Shown here: piece after piece, positions 1-7,035 of the stretch | Position numbering within the stretch: position 1 is the first letter of the stretch | Layout: every line of letters starts with the position of its first letter | Assembly: GCA_964505215.1 (NCBI GenBank) | Contig: CAZDGU010000012.1 | Location: 38,967 to 102,966, forward strand | Source: Gracilimonas sp964505215 | GTDB taxonomy: Bacteria; Bacteroidota; Rhodothermia; Balneolales; Balneolaceae | Length of the DNA: 64,000 nucleotides | Direction: 5' to 3' | The notes under the pieces: generated by a model | What the model was told of the DNA's origin: nothing | The model's input: the letters and a program-made list of their open reading frames with translations, nothing else | The model's database searches: none | Made by a program: the position numbers and the translations under genes

Positions 1-1
1 G

Positions 2-421
2 ATAGAATATATGGTGGCGAGCCATGCGGTGCCAACGGCAATCTATAAACTTCATATAGGCAGCCGTGTTATTGTTTTCGCTCCCGATAATGAGCTCAGA
101 AAAGATGATTCACCATCCCAAAAGCAGTTTGAAGCTGATTTTAGAGCTTTTATACGCGGAGCAGATGTTCTGATTCATGACGCGCACTTTAATAGAGATG
201 AACATCAATGCCGCATTGGCTGGGGACATTCTGCCTGGGAAGATGTGGTAGAAATTGCCAGGCAGGAAGGCGTGAAAAGACTGTATTTAACGCATCACAG
301 TCCCGACAGTAATGATAATAAACTGGCTGAGATTGATAGTGTGCTGAAAGAACAGTACGCGAAAGATTTTGAGCAACTGCATTTAGCCGTAGAAGGCGAG
401 CAGGTAGAGCTGCCTGTTTAA
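2..421 (+). CDS. MBL-fold metallo-hydrolase, C-terminal part (5' end outside window)
   Basis: The frame is open to the left edge, so only about the last 140 residues are present; the internal Met at 11 is probably not the start. Visible metallo-beta-lactamase-fold features are the strand-loop LIHDAHF, supplying a metal-bridging Asp, then GWGHS and the C-terminal THHSPDSND, whose His is a typical metal ligand. GWGHS together with HHSP is usual in a group of MBL-fold hydrolases often annotated as phosphodiesterase-like or as fused to regulatory domains. The N-terminal HxHxDH site lies outside the window, so activity cannot be judged. The substrate is unknown. Repeat island A follows the stop directly. 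Confidence 0.8.
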   Translation: MEYMVASHAVPTAIYKLHIGSRVIVFAPDNELRKDDSPSQKQFEADFRAFIRGADVLIHDAHFNRDEHQCRIGWGHSAWEDVVEIARQEGVKRLYLTHHSPDSNDNKLAEIDSVLKEQYAKDFEQLHLAVEGEQVELPV

Positions 422-435
422 AAAATTCTGTTTTT

Positions 436-487
436 TGAACCGGGTGGTTCTTTACGGCACTCCCAACGGGGTCGTTGGGAGCGAGCT
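436..487 (+). repeat. Repeat module H, copy in island A
   Basis: A perfect hairpin, CTCCCAACG (460-468), loop GGGT, CGTTGGGAG (473-481), preceded by a segment containing GAACCGGGTGGTTCTTTA. The same segment occurs inverted at 14104-14152. No U-tract follows, so it is not a canonical terminator of the gene before it. Here H lies before module X; in island B (read in the same orientation) it lies after X, so the modules have been shuffled. Confidence 0.85.
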
Positions 488-783
488 TTAGCGATGGGAT
501 GGTTTTTGGGAATTGGTTATTTGTTATTAGAGCTTCTTTTAAAACTTGATTGCCGTTATCATCCATCAGACCGCAACAAAACGTATTCCGTCAGCCTAAT
601 CATATCCAGCGGTCAGACGGGAAAAGCACCTTTGCGAGGCCGTGTCCTGCATAACTACGCCCACAATGCCAACCGCCGAAGCAATCTGGGGAAATGTGGA
701 CGTTGTGTTCATCAACGCCCGCCTTGGCAATGTGTTCGTTTTGAACCGGGTTTGGCCGGGATTTTGTAGATTTACAGGATTGT
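488..783 (+). repeat. Interspersed repeat module X, copy 1 (island A)
   Basis: About 290 bp that recurs inverted at 14150-14390 and 26895-27125. The shared core runs from a 57-bp stem-loop module (563-620) through GCCGAAGCAATCT and ATCAACGCCCGCCTTGG to GAACCGGG. This copy and copy 3 share the tail GGATTTTGTAGATTTACAGG (or a variant); copy 2 lacks it. Short open frames across the copies give similar peptides, but differences fall on all three codon positions and the frames lack starts and context, so I treat it as non-coding. No transposase is present. Confidence 0.85.
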
Positions 784-809
784 TGAAAAAACCAGTCATT
801 CCCAAACTA

Positions 810-833
810 GCGCAAGCGTCCGCTTGTGCGCTA
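810..833. repeat. GC-rich hairpin
   Basis: TAGCGCAAGCG pairs with CGCTTGTGCGCTA with a two-base bulge. It lies between module X and the 189-bp element in island A. No U-run follows. No second copy was seen in this window. Confidence 0.6.
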
Positions 834-902
834 TTTGAAACGAATTGGGATGCAAACCAATGAAGATGTGTGAGCGGAAATTAACATTTCAATCATCCAT
901 CG

Positions 903-1091
903 CTAACACCTCTCGCAAATCATTCAGCGAGGTGCTGAATGATTTGCCCTCTCCTCAAGGAGAGACTTGCATTTGGGCATGGATAAGTTTGAAAATTTGC
1001 TAAAGCTATTACTGCTAAAAACAGGCAAGAAAAAAGTCCTTCCTCGAGGAAGGTGCCATTTGTAGCTCGCTACAAATGCGGAAGGTGTTCG
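903..1091 (+). repeat. 189-bp palindromic element with terminal inverted repeats, copy 1
   Basis: Bounded by CTAACACCT (903-911) and AGGTGTTCG (1083-1091). It holds four internal palindromes in order: a 14-bp perfect stem GCAAATCATTCAGC with loop GAGGT (915-947), CTCTCCTCAAGGAGAG (949-964), CCTTCCTCGAGGAAGG (1038-1053) and CATTTGTAGC-TC-GCTACAAATG (1057-1078). The spacer between the second and third palindromes is 73 bp. The second copy, inverted, is at 27239-27427 with the same order and an equally long spacer of different sequence. It resembles a non-autonomous (MITE-like) element or a repeated structured RNA. Confidence 0.85.
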
Positions 1092-1098
1092 TGGATAT

Positions 1099-1177
1099 AG
1101 ACAACACTGTAATTCAAACCCGCCAACCATTCCTGATCACTGTAAACTGCTCCCTGCTCCCTGTTCACTGAAACCTG
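1099..1177 (+). repeat. Interspersed repeat module Y, copy 1
   Basis: About 79 bp (AACACTGTAATTCAAACCCG through CTGTTCACTGAAACCTG), repeated inverted at 14012-14085. The second half is a low-complexity series of related words (CTGATCACTG, AACTGCTCCCTG, CTGTTCACTG). A CTGATAGCTGATAGC stretch follows at 1182-1196, with a related CTGATAGCTGACAGC at 27541-27555. Confidence 0.8.
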
Positions 1178-1216
1178 AATTCTGATAGCTGATAGCTCAA
1201 ATCCCCATCCACAACG

Positions 1217-1244
1217 CTCGCAGGTGCCGATGGCACGCTGCGAG
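1217..1244. repeat. Hairpin downstream of the outer-membrane gene
   Basis: CTCGCAG (1217-1223) pairs with CTGCGAG (1238-1244), with an inner TGCC/GGCA stem. It lies just past the stop of the minus-strand gene at 1261-1746. There is no T-run on the minus strand, so a Rho-independent terminator is not well supported. It closes island A. Confidence 0.5.
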
Positions 1245-1260
1245 GCTGCTTCAAAAGAGT

Positions 1261-1746
1261 TTAGAAGTAATAGCGGATTCCCACGCCGCCATTTCCGTTA
1301 AAGTCGGTGTTTGGGGTGAGGTCTAAAATAGGAGCTATTTCAGCGAAAATATCTATTCGGGAATTAGGGACGATGTAATTCAAACCCAAAGGAATTCTGA
1401 CGCCAAGCCGAGCATCGGGATCACTCAAAATAACGCGGGCTCCAATTCCGTAATAAAAGGCAAGGTCGCCGTCTTCCACGCCGTTTAACCAGGAATGCAG
1501 CAGGTAGTCGCCATGCAGGTGAATGGCATCGTGCGAGCCGGCGAACGACCATGCGGCGCCAATATCAAAAGCAGAGCGGTCGTTATTCCAAACTTTGACA
1601 GAAACTCCGGTAGGTTCACCTAATATCACACCTAAACCAAAGTCGCCGCCATTACCGCGAGCTTGTGCGTGGGCCGTTTGCGGACTGCCCATTATTAATA
1701 TTCCGGTTAGAAAAGTCAGTAACGTACATGTTTTTATTAAGTTCAT
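1261..1746 (-). CDS. Small outer-membrane beta-barrel protein (hypothetical)
   Basis: 161 residues with a clear Sec signal peptide: a short basic N-end, a hydrophobic stretch and cleavage near AHAQA at about residues 25-29. The mature part has alternating beta-strand character, starts with a GLGVILGEPTGVSVKVW-type strand and ends in RYYF, an aromatic C-terminus typical of barrels inserted by the BAM complex. The size suggests an 8-stranded barrel. The G-E-P-T-G-V-S turn occurs in many uncharacterised small OMPs of this phylum; no function can be assigned. It is a single gene flanked by long non-coding stretches. Confidence 0.75.
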   Translation of the reverse strand: MNLIKTCTLLTFLTGILIMGSPQTAHAQARGNGGDFGLGVILGEPTGVSVKVWNNDRSAFDIGAAWSFAGSHDAIHLHGDYLLHSWLNGVEDGDLAFYYGIGARVILSDPDARLGVRIPLGLNYIVPNSRIDIFAEIAPILDLTPNTDFNGNGGVGIRYYF

Positions 1747-2326
1747 AAATAAAGTTTATTATTGTTAGTTATGGTTGTTTAAATCGAGGTTTGGCCAAAA
1801 ATGTTTCATATTAAAATACTTTGCTAACTGAATGCTTAAAATACTGCAAAAGTTCAATGTTTGTAAGCTTTGTGCTGGGTGAACTTTGAGCGTCGAAAAA
1901 GTTCAGGTTTTACTTTTTTAGGAAGTTGTTTTTTTTCTGATTGAGTGCCGGATTGAAGTGAGCTTAATTCAGCTCCCGGAAAAGCGTTTTTTGAAATTTT
2001 AACTACGCAGATTTATTTGATTAAAGACAAAGCGGCAAATTGGTAGGCATGGATGTTTCGCGCACAGGCAGTGCATCAACTTGTTGTTCATGATTAGCTG
2101 AGATTTTAAAAGCGAGCATATTAATTTTATAAAAAATGGCCGATTTTCAGTATCATTACAGCCCTCTTTACCATAAGAGAATTAATTTAGAGGCAGTTTG
2201 TTTTTATGTGAATATTTCATGAACCCAAGCATGATTGCAGCAAAACAAAAACAGCCCGCCCCTATAGAGGTCTCTATAAATTTTGCTATCTTTAATGCCC
2301 TTTTAAAATTCTGTTAGTTAGTTTTT
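1747..2326. other. 580-bp intergenic region
   Basis: An AT-rich stretch between divergently oriented genes. No coding frame, tRNA or member of the island repeats was seen. It should hold the promoters of the small OMP (leftward) and the envelope operon (rightward). Only the dyad at 2263-2278 and a partial -7 element, TATCTTTA at 2287-2294, stand out. Confidence 0.5.
2263..2294 (+). promoter_or_regulatory. Putative promoter/operator of the envelope operon
   Basis: TATAGAG-GT-CTCTATA (2263-2278) is a perfect 7-bp-arm dyad. Nine bases later comes TATCTTTA (2287-2294), seven of eight to the Bacteroidota -7 element TAnnTTTG, 32 bp before the ATG at 2327. No TTTG-like -33 element is visible; the dyad occupies that place, which would fit a regulator-dependent promoter. 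This is inference from position. Confidence 0.4.
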
Positions 2327-4408
2327 ATGAAAAATATGCGGCTTGGCTTAACTATTCTATTCATCTCATTTTTTGTTACCGGCTTGCAGGCGCAAGATTT
2401 GTTTGAACGTAAAACCGTTACGGTAAGTAATTTGGGTGTGTCGTTCACGAATGTAGGCACCATCGGTAATCCCACAATCAGTAATGTGCCTTCGGGGCCG
2501 CCCAGTTTAGAGTATCCCAAAAACTCGGGGAATGAACACCTGTTTGAAGCCGGAATTTGGCTGGGAGCTAAAGTAGGTGGTCAAACACGTGTGTCCACCT
2601 CAGCAGTTACGAACTCAGCAGGTTATAGAACAGGGGCAGCCGGCTTTGAGTTTACTGATAATGGCCTTCCCTTTAACGTGCGCTCTTCCTTCGAAAACTC
2701 TGAACATTATTCAACCATTGCAGTTAGCCAGGAAGATTTAATTACCGAATTTTCTGATAAAAAGAAGAGGGCGGGAAACGTGCCTATTTCAGGTCACGAT
2801 AATCCGCTGTATGCAAATGTAGTTATGGAAAGCTATAACTGGAGTTTCGGCTTTGCAGAAGCGCTCACCATTATTAAGTATGAAATTACCAATGATGGGC
2901 AGGACGACTGGAAAGACTTTTATTTCGGAATTTACTCCGATATGGTGGTTCGAAATGTAAACACCACGCTGGAGGGCGGATCCAGCTTTTTTAATAAAGG
3001 CGGAATGGGATGGCTCGACAGCTTAAATGCGCTGTATGCTTTTGACCGTGCCTCGGCTGATGACAAGCAAAATACGTACTCGGCAACCGTTATTTTAGGG
3101 TCTGAGTATAGAGGTATGGAATTTCACCCCAGAAGAGCCGATGAGGTAACGGCTGCCGGTTACGATGTGCCTATGTTGCATCCAAACTTCTGGCTTTTTG
3201 GAAGTGGGGCGGGAGATTTCACGCGCCCTAACGATGACTTAGAACGCTACGACAGAATGTCCACTCTCTGGCCGATTGAGCAGCATAGAAGCAGGCTCAG
3301 AGAAGATGGCACCAAAAATGCCGGAAATTTTCTGCAGCTGAATACATTAGGACCTTTCCCCGAAATTAAAGCCGGTGAAACGGTAACCTTGTATGTTTCC
3401 TTTGTGACGGCTTTTATGACAGAGAATTACATAAATATAGATCCCTCATCAATTCCTGAGGGAGATGCCGATCAGCTGGATAATGAAGAGTCGCGCGGGA
3501 ATTTAGTGGAAAACATTGGCTGGGCTTATCGCTTGTTTGACGGGCAGGAAAATCCGGACGGAAGCAGGGAGCGGTTTCTGGTGCCCGAGCCGCCTACTAC
3601 GCCTAATATGAGGGTGGAGCTGGAGGCCGGTGCAGCTGTGGTTTATTGGGATGATGTGTCAGAGTCTTCGGTAGATCCGGTTACAGGAGTTGAAGATTTT
3701 GCAGGTTACAAGCTATACCGTACGCAGCTTGGTGATGATATTAAAGGCAGTATCAGCTCGGGTGCAAAAGTACTGCGAGAGTGGGACCTGAAAGGAGATG
3801 GTATTGGTTTTGAAACCGGTTTTGATGAAGTGAAATTAGATGAACCGGTAAGCTTTCCCGATGACCCCATAACCTACACCTACCGTTATGAAATATCGGG
3901 TATGCTGAGCGGCTGGCAATATTTATTTTCTGTTTCTGCATTTGATCAAGGGGATGAACGCACGCCGCCTTTAGAAACCAGCGTAAACGCCAACGCTGTG
4001 CGCGTATTTCCGGGAACGCCGGCTAACGAGAATTTTAGCAGCAATAAAAAAGAATATCAGGTAGGCGTATATCCCAATCCGTACAGAATAAATGCGGCCT
4101 GGGACGGAAGTACGCCATTCACCCGTAAAATGATGTTTTACAATCTGCCCGAGCGTGCTGAAGTGAGAATATACACGCTGGCCGGAGAAATTGTAGCTAA
4201 GCTTGACCATGATGCCGCTACTTATTCCGGCGACATCCGATGGTTTAGGGATTTTAGCAGCGATAACCGACTGATGCCCGGCGGAGAACATGCATGGGAT
4301 TTGTTGACCGAGTCGAACCAGAATTTAACCACCGGACTGTATTTATATACGGTTCACGATAAAAAAACAGGAGAGGTACAGCAGGGTAAATTTGCTGTTA
4401 TTAAATAA
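2327..4408 (+). CDS. Secreted protein with C-terminal type 9-like sorting tail
   Basis: 693 residues. A Sec signal peptide ends near GLQAQ/D (about residue 23). The body is beta-rich and unrecognised; around residues 425-550 an FN3-like fold is suggested by VYWDDVSE, FAGYKLYRTQ and GWQYLFSVSAFD. From about residue 580 it carries the start of a C-terminal sorting/FlgD-Ig-like domain (VYPNPYRI) ending in GLYLYTVHDKKTGEVQQGKFAVIK, the pattern of Por-type tails. It is probably exported to the cell surface. It is the first gene of a same-strand run to 13910; the next gene starts 33 bp on. The substrate or role is unknown. Confidence 0.75.
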   Translation: MKNMRLGLTILFISFFVTGLQAQDLFERKTVTVSNLGVSFTNVGTIGNPTISNVPSGPPSLEYPKNSGNEHLFEAGIWLGAKVGGQTRVSTSAVTNSAGYRTGAAGFEFTDNGLPFNVRSSFENSEHYSTIAVSQEDLITEFSDKKKRAGNVPISGHDNPLYANVVMESYNWSFGFAEALTIIKYEITNDGQDDWKDFYFGIYSDMVVRNVNTTLEGGSSFFNKGGMGWLDSLNALYAFDRASADDKQNTYSATVILGSEYRGMEFHPRRADEVTAAGYDVPMLHPNFWLFGSGAGDFTRPNDDLERYDRMSTLWPIEQHRSRLREDGTKNAGNFLQLNTLGPFPEIKAGETVTLYVSFVTAFMTENYINIDPSSIPEGDADQLDNEESRGNLVENIGWAYRLFDGQENPDGSRERFLVPEPPTTPNMRVELEAGAAVVYWDDVSESSVDPVTGVEDFAGYKLYRTQLGDDIKGSISSGAKVLREWDLKGDGIGFETGFDEVKLDEPVSFPDDPITYTYRYEISGMLSGWQYLFSVSAFDQGDERTPPLETSVNANAVRVFPGTPANENFSSNKKEYQVGVYPNPYRINAAWDGSTPFTRKMMFYNLPERAEVRIYTLAGEIVAKLDHDAATYSGDIRWFRDFSSDNRLMPGGEHAWDLLTESNQNLTTGLYLYTVHDKKTGEVQQGKFAVIK

Positions 4409-4441
4409 TCTACTTCTTTAACTAAAACCAATCATATATCT

Positions 4442-6964
4442 ATGAAACACTTATACATACTTTTGTCTTTTGTTGTAGTGTCTTTACTGTTTGCTGAGAC
4501 GGCTTTTGCCCAGCAGGAAGTAACGATACGAGAATTGAATACGTACCCGACAACGGTTACTGACCAATCAGACTTACCAAGCCACCCGCTGAATGGCCAA
4601 GAAGTAACCTTTGACGCCGTGGTAGTTGCCTATCCAAAAAACTCCGGCCTTGCAACGCCTGATAAAGGAGAGTTTGAAGCAGAACCCGGCCGAATTCACC
4701 TTTTTGTAACCGACGTGAATGCCATAAATGACGGCCGTGAGGGCATGTCTATGCAACTTGTGGTAGAGGGCGCCGAGCGAACTACGCTGGAATCGTTAGA
4801 TCGCGGCGATGTAATTAGCATAGTTGGAAACCTGACTTTTTATGGAGGAAGTGAGAGCCAGTTCAATGCTACAAATGTAACCTATTTGGGTGCAGTATCT
4901 ATTCCGGGCAGTCCTTACACAAATTTAGCTCCGCTGTTAGAGCCTATGGAAATTGATCTTTCGCAAGTAAACCAGCCGTTAGGTGAAGGACATACCTGGG
5001 TTCCCGAAGCATACTCTAAATACATTCATACCTACGTTAAGTTTACAGGGTTAGAGATTATTAACCGATTGGAAGGTGCTGATGGAAATCGACCTTGGTT
5101 CCAGATGTCGGATGGTAACACAGCGCTGCTAAGCACCGATATCTCACTCAGATACCGTAACGACCGTGGTACCTATGCTTTCAAAGTAGAGACCGATCAG
5201 GGAAGTGGCACTCAAGACACGGTGTTGTCCTTAAATTATAATTATCGCCGAATAGATGAAGAAGATCCAAATGCATTAGACGGCGTATTTAGCGCTCCGG
5301 CCCCCGGTTCTGTAGTAGATGTTTCCGGATTTTTAGTAATAGATGACTTTGATCCGGAAGGAACTGTTGATGCTGACCCTAATAACGTTACGTTCCGTAT
5401 CGCTCCCTGGGAAGATGGCATTCGCTGGACGCAAGATGGAACGGACACTACTTACCGAATTACAACCGGAATTCCCAATGATCTTGAGGTTAGAGGTTAT
5501 GCTCCAATCCTTGACCAGTTTACCGTTACGCCCGACTCCGGCGTAAGCAGCACGGATGACGTAACAGTTAGCGTGGATGTGCTAAAAGCAGAAAATGACT
5601 ACACGGTTAAAAATGTAGATATTATTTACTCTACTTATGCCTATACCGAAGATGCCGGTACGGTTGATACCGTTGCTATGACAGGCTCCGGTACTACTTA
5701 TACCCATACGTTTAGAAGCCTGCCTGAGTTTACTAACGTAGAATTTGAAGTAGTTGCCTATACAGAAACTCCTGACGGTGTTTTAACCCGCGCAAGGCAA
5801 AGCGGAAGTTATCAGGTAGTGAGCTCTACGCAGACTGCGCCGGTAGTTTTCTCACCCACTGCAGACGCAACCTACGAAAATAGCGTGATGGTAGAGTTAA
5901 GCTCAAACACCCCGGATGCCGCTATTTATTACACCTTAGATGGTTCTGATCCGGTTGCGGGCACTTCAGCTGAATATACCACTCCGCTAACGCTTACTGA
6001 AAATACCACGATAAAAGCCATTGCGACTGTTACCGGAATGAGCGACAGCCCTGTCAATACCCGCAATTATGTAGTAGCTCAGGCTGCTATTGAAACGGCT
6101 ACTTTAGCAGGAATAAGAGCAGGTACTGCAGGAGATGTTCATCAGTACACCGGAGAAGCTGTAGTTACCTTTGCCCGTCCTTCTAACGGCAGAAATCAGA
6201 AATTCCTGATGGATGCATCCGGAGGCCTTCTGATTGATGATTATGATGGAATTATAACTTCCACCTATGAAATTGGTGACGTTATGAGCGGTGTAACTGG
6301 TGAAGTGAGTGTGTACAATGGTCTTACACAGTTTTTACCTTCTATAGATCCCGGCGCTCCCACAAAAACAGCGGAAGTAACCCCGGTTAAGCTAACACTC
6401 GCGGAATTAGATATTTCTCAGCACGAGTCTATGCTGGTAGAAATTGAAGGCGTATCTTTTGAAGAAACCGGTACGTTTACTGCAAGTGAAAACTACTCGC
6501 TAACCGATGCCTCTCTAAGTGGCGGCACAACCGTTGCATTCCGTACTAACTTTGGCGAAGCCGATTATATTGGCGAAGCCATTCCGGAAGGCTCCTTTAA
6601 GCTTACCGCGCTGGTTGGCAGATATTACAGCACGCTGCAATTAACAGCGCGCAATAAAGCGGATATGGAAATGGGTGTTTCTAACGAGCTGGAAAGCCCG
6701 GAAGAGTTTGCGCTGCTGCAAAACTATCCCAACCCGTTTAACCCAACTACCACCATAAAATACTCCGTAGCCGACGTTGCCAACGTGAAGCTGCAGGTAT
6801 TTGATATACTGGGCAGAAACGTAGCAACCCTGGTTAACGATGTGAAAACCCCCGGTGCTTATACCGTTAACTTTAACGCGGCCAGTTTAAGTAGCGGTAC
6901 CTACTTCTACCGAATTGAAGCCGGTGATTTTACTTCCATCAGAAAAATGATGCTGATTAAGTAA
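4442..6964 (+). CDS. Secreted multidomain protein with type 9 (Por) sorting domain
   Basis: 840 residues. The signal peptide ends around ETAFAQ/Q (residue 24). An N-terminal OB-fold-like segment (about 25-150) and a similar one at about 550-740 resemble domains of secreted Bacteroidota proteins. Residues about 473-545 match the chitobiase/beta-hexosaminidase C-terminal type (AIYYTLDGSDP, TTIKAIA). The last 85 residues are a textbook Por secretion tail: LLQNYPNPFNPTTTIKYSV, VFDILGRNVATLV, GTYFYRIEAG and final RKMMLIK. It should be exported across the outer membrane by a type 9 system. The PorV/PorQ-family gene in the same run is consistent with this. No catalytic residues are recognised. Confidence 0.85.
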   Translation: MKHLYILLSFVVVSLLFAETAFAQQEVTIRELNTYPTTVTDQSDLPSHPLNGQEVTFDAVVVAYPKNSGLATPDKGEFEAEPGRIHLFVTDVNAINDGREGMSMQLVVEGAERTTLESLDRGDVISIVGNLTFYGGSESQFNATNVTYLGAVSIPGSPYTNLAPLLEPMEIDLSQVNQPLGEGHTWVPEAYSKYIHTYVKFTGLEIINRLEGADGNRPWFQMSDGNTALLSTDISLRYRNDRGTYAFKVETDQGSGTQDTVLSLNYNYRRIDEEDPNALDGVFSAPAPGSVVDVSGFLVIDDFDPEGTVDADPNNVTFRIAPWEDGIRWTQDGTDTTYRITTGIPNDLEVRGYAPILDQFTVTPDSGVSSTDDVTVSVDVLKAENDYTVKNVDIIYSTYAYTEDAGTVDTVAMTGSGTTYTHTFRSLPEFTNVEFEVVAYTETPDGVLTRARQSGSYQVVSSTQTAPVVFSPTADATYENSVMVELSSNTPDAAIYYTLDGSDPVAGTSAEYTTPLTLTENTTIKAIATVTGMSDSPVNTRNYVVAQAAIETATLAGIRAGTAGDVHQYTGEAVVTFARPSNGRNQKFLMDASGGLLIDDYDGIITSTYEIGDVMSGVTGEVSVYNGLTQFLPSIDPGAPTKTAEVTPVKLTLAELDISQHESMLVEIEGVSFEETGTFTASENYSLTDASLSGGTTVAFRTNFGEADYIGEAIPEGSFKLTALVGRYYSTLQLTARNKADMEMGVSNELESPEEFALLQNYPNPFNPTTTIKYSVADVANVKLQVFDILGRNVATLVNDVKTPGAYTVNFNAASLSSGTYFYRIEAGDFTSIRKMMLIK

Positions 6965-6989
6965 AATGTCATAATCTGTATAATTAAAT

Positions 6990-7028
6990 GAGAGGTGAGC
7001 TCCGGCTCACTTCTCATCTTTTATTTAT
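6990..7028 (+). terminator. Rho-independent terminator inside the envelope operon
   Basis: Stem GAGAGGTGAGC (6990-7000) with GCTCACTTCTC (7005-7015), loop TCCG, one G-T pair, followed by ATCTTTTATTTATTT. It lies between the Por-tail protein and the next lipoprotein. It would lower expression of the downstream genes relative to the two secreted proteins, or separate two units. It also argues against an upstream ATG at 6988 as the start of the next gene. Confidence 0.8.
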
Positions 7029-7035
7029 TTCAAAC

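Noticed and set aside
642..863. Open frame inside repeat X that resembles frames at 14134-14343 and 26910-27137
   Set aside because: The peptides look alike only because the DNA is repeated; changes fall on all codon positions, ends are inconsistent and no start context exists.
903..1091. CRISPR-like array from repeated palindromes in island A
   Set aside because: The palindromes are all different and not regularly spaced; no cas genes are present.
1217..1244. Terminator of the small OMP gene
   Set aside because: The hairpin is good but there is no T-run on the minus strand.
6988..7035. Upstream ATG at 6988 as start of the FN3-like lipoprotein
   Set aside because: It overlaps a terminator stem and would mask the lipoprotein signal that begins at 7036.
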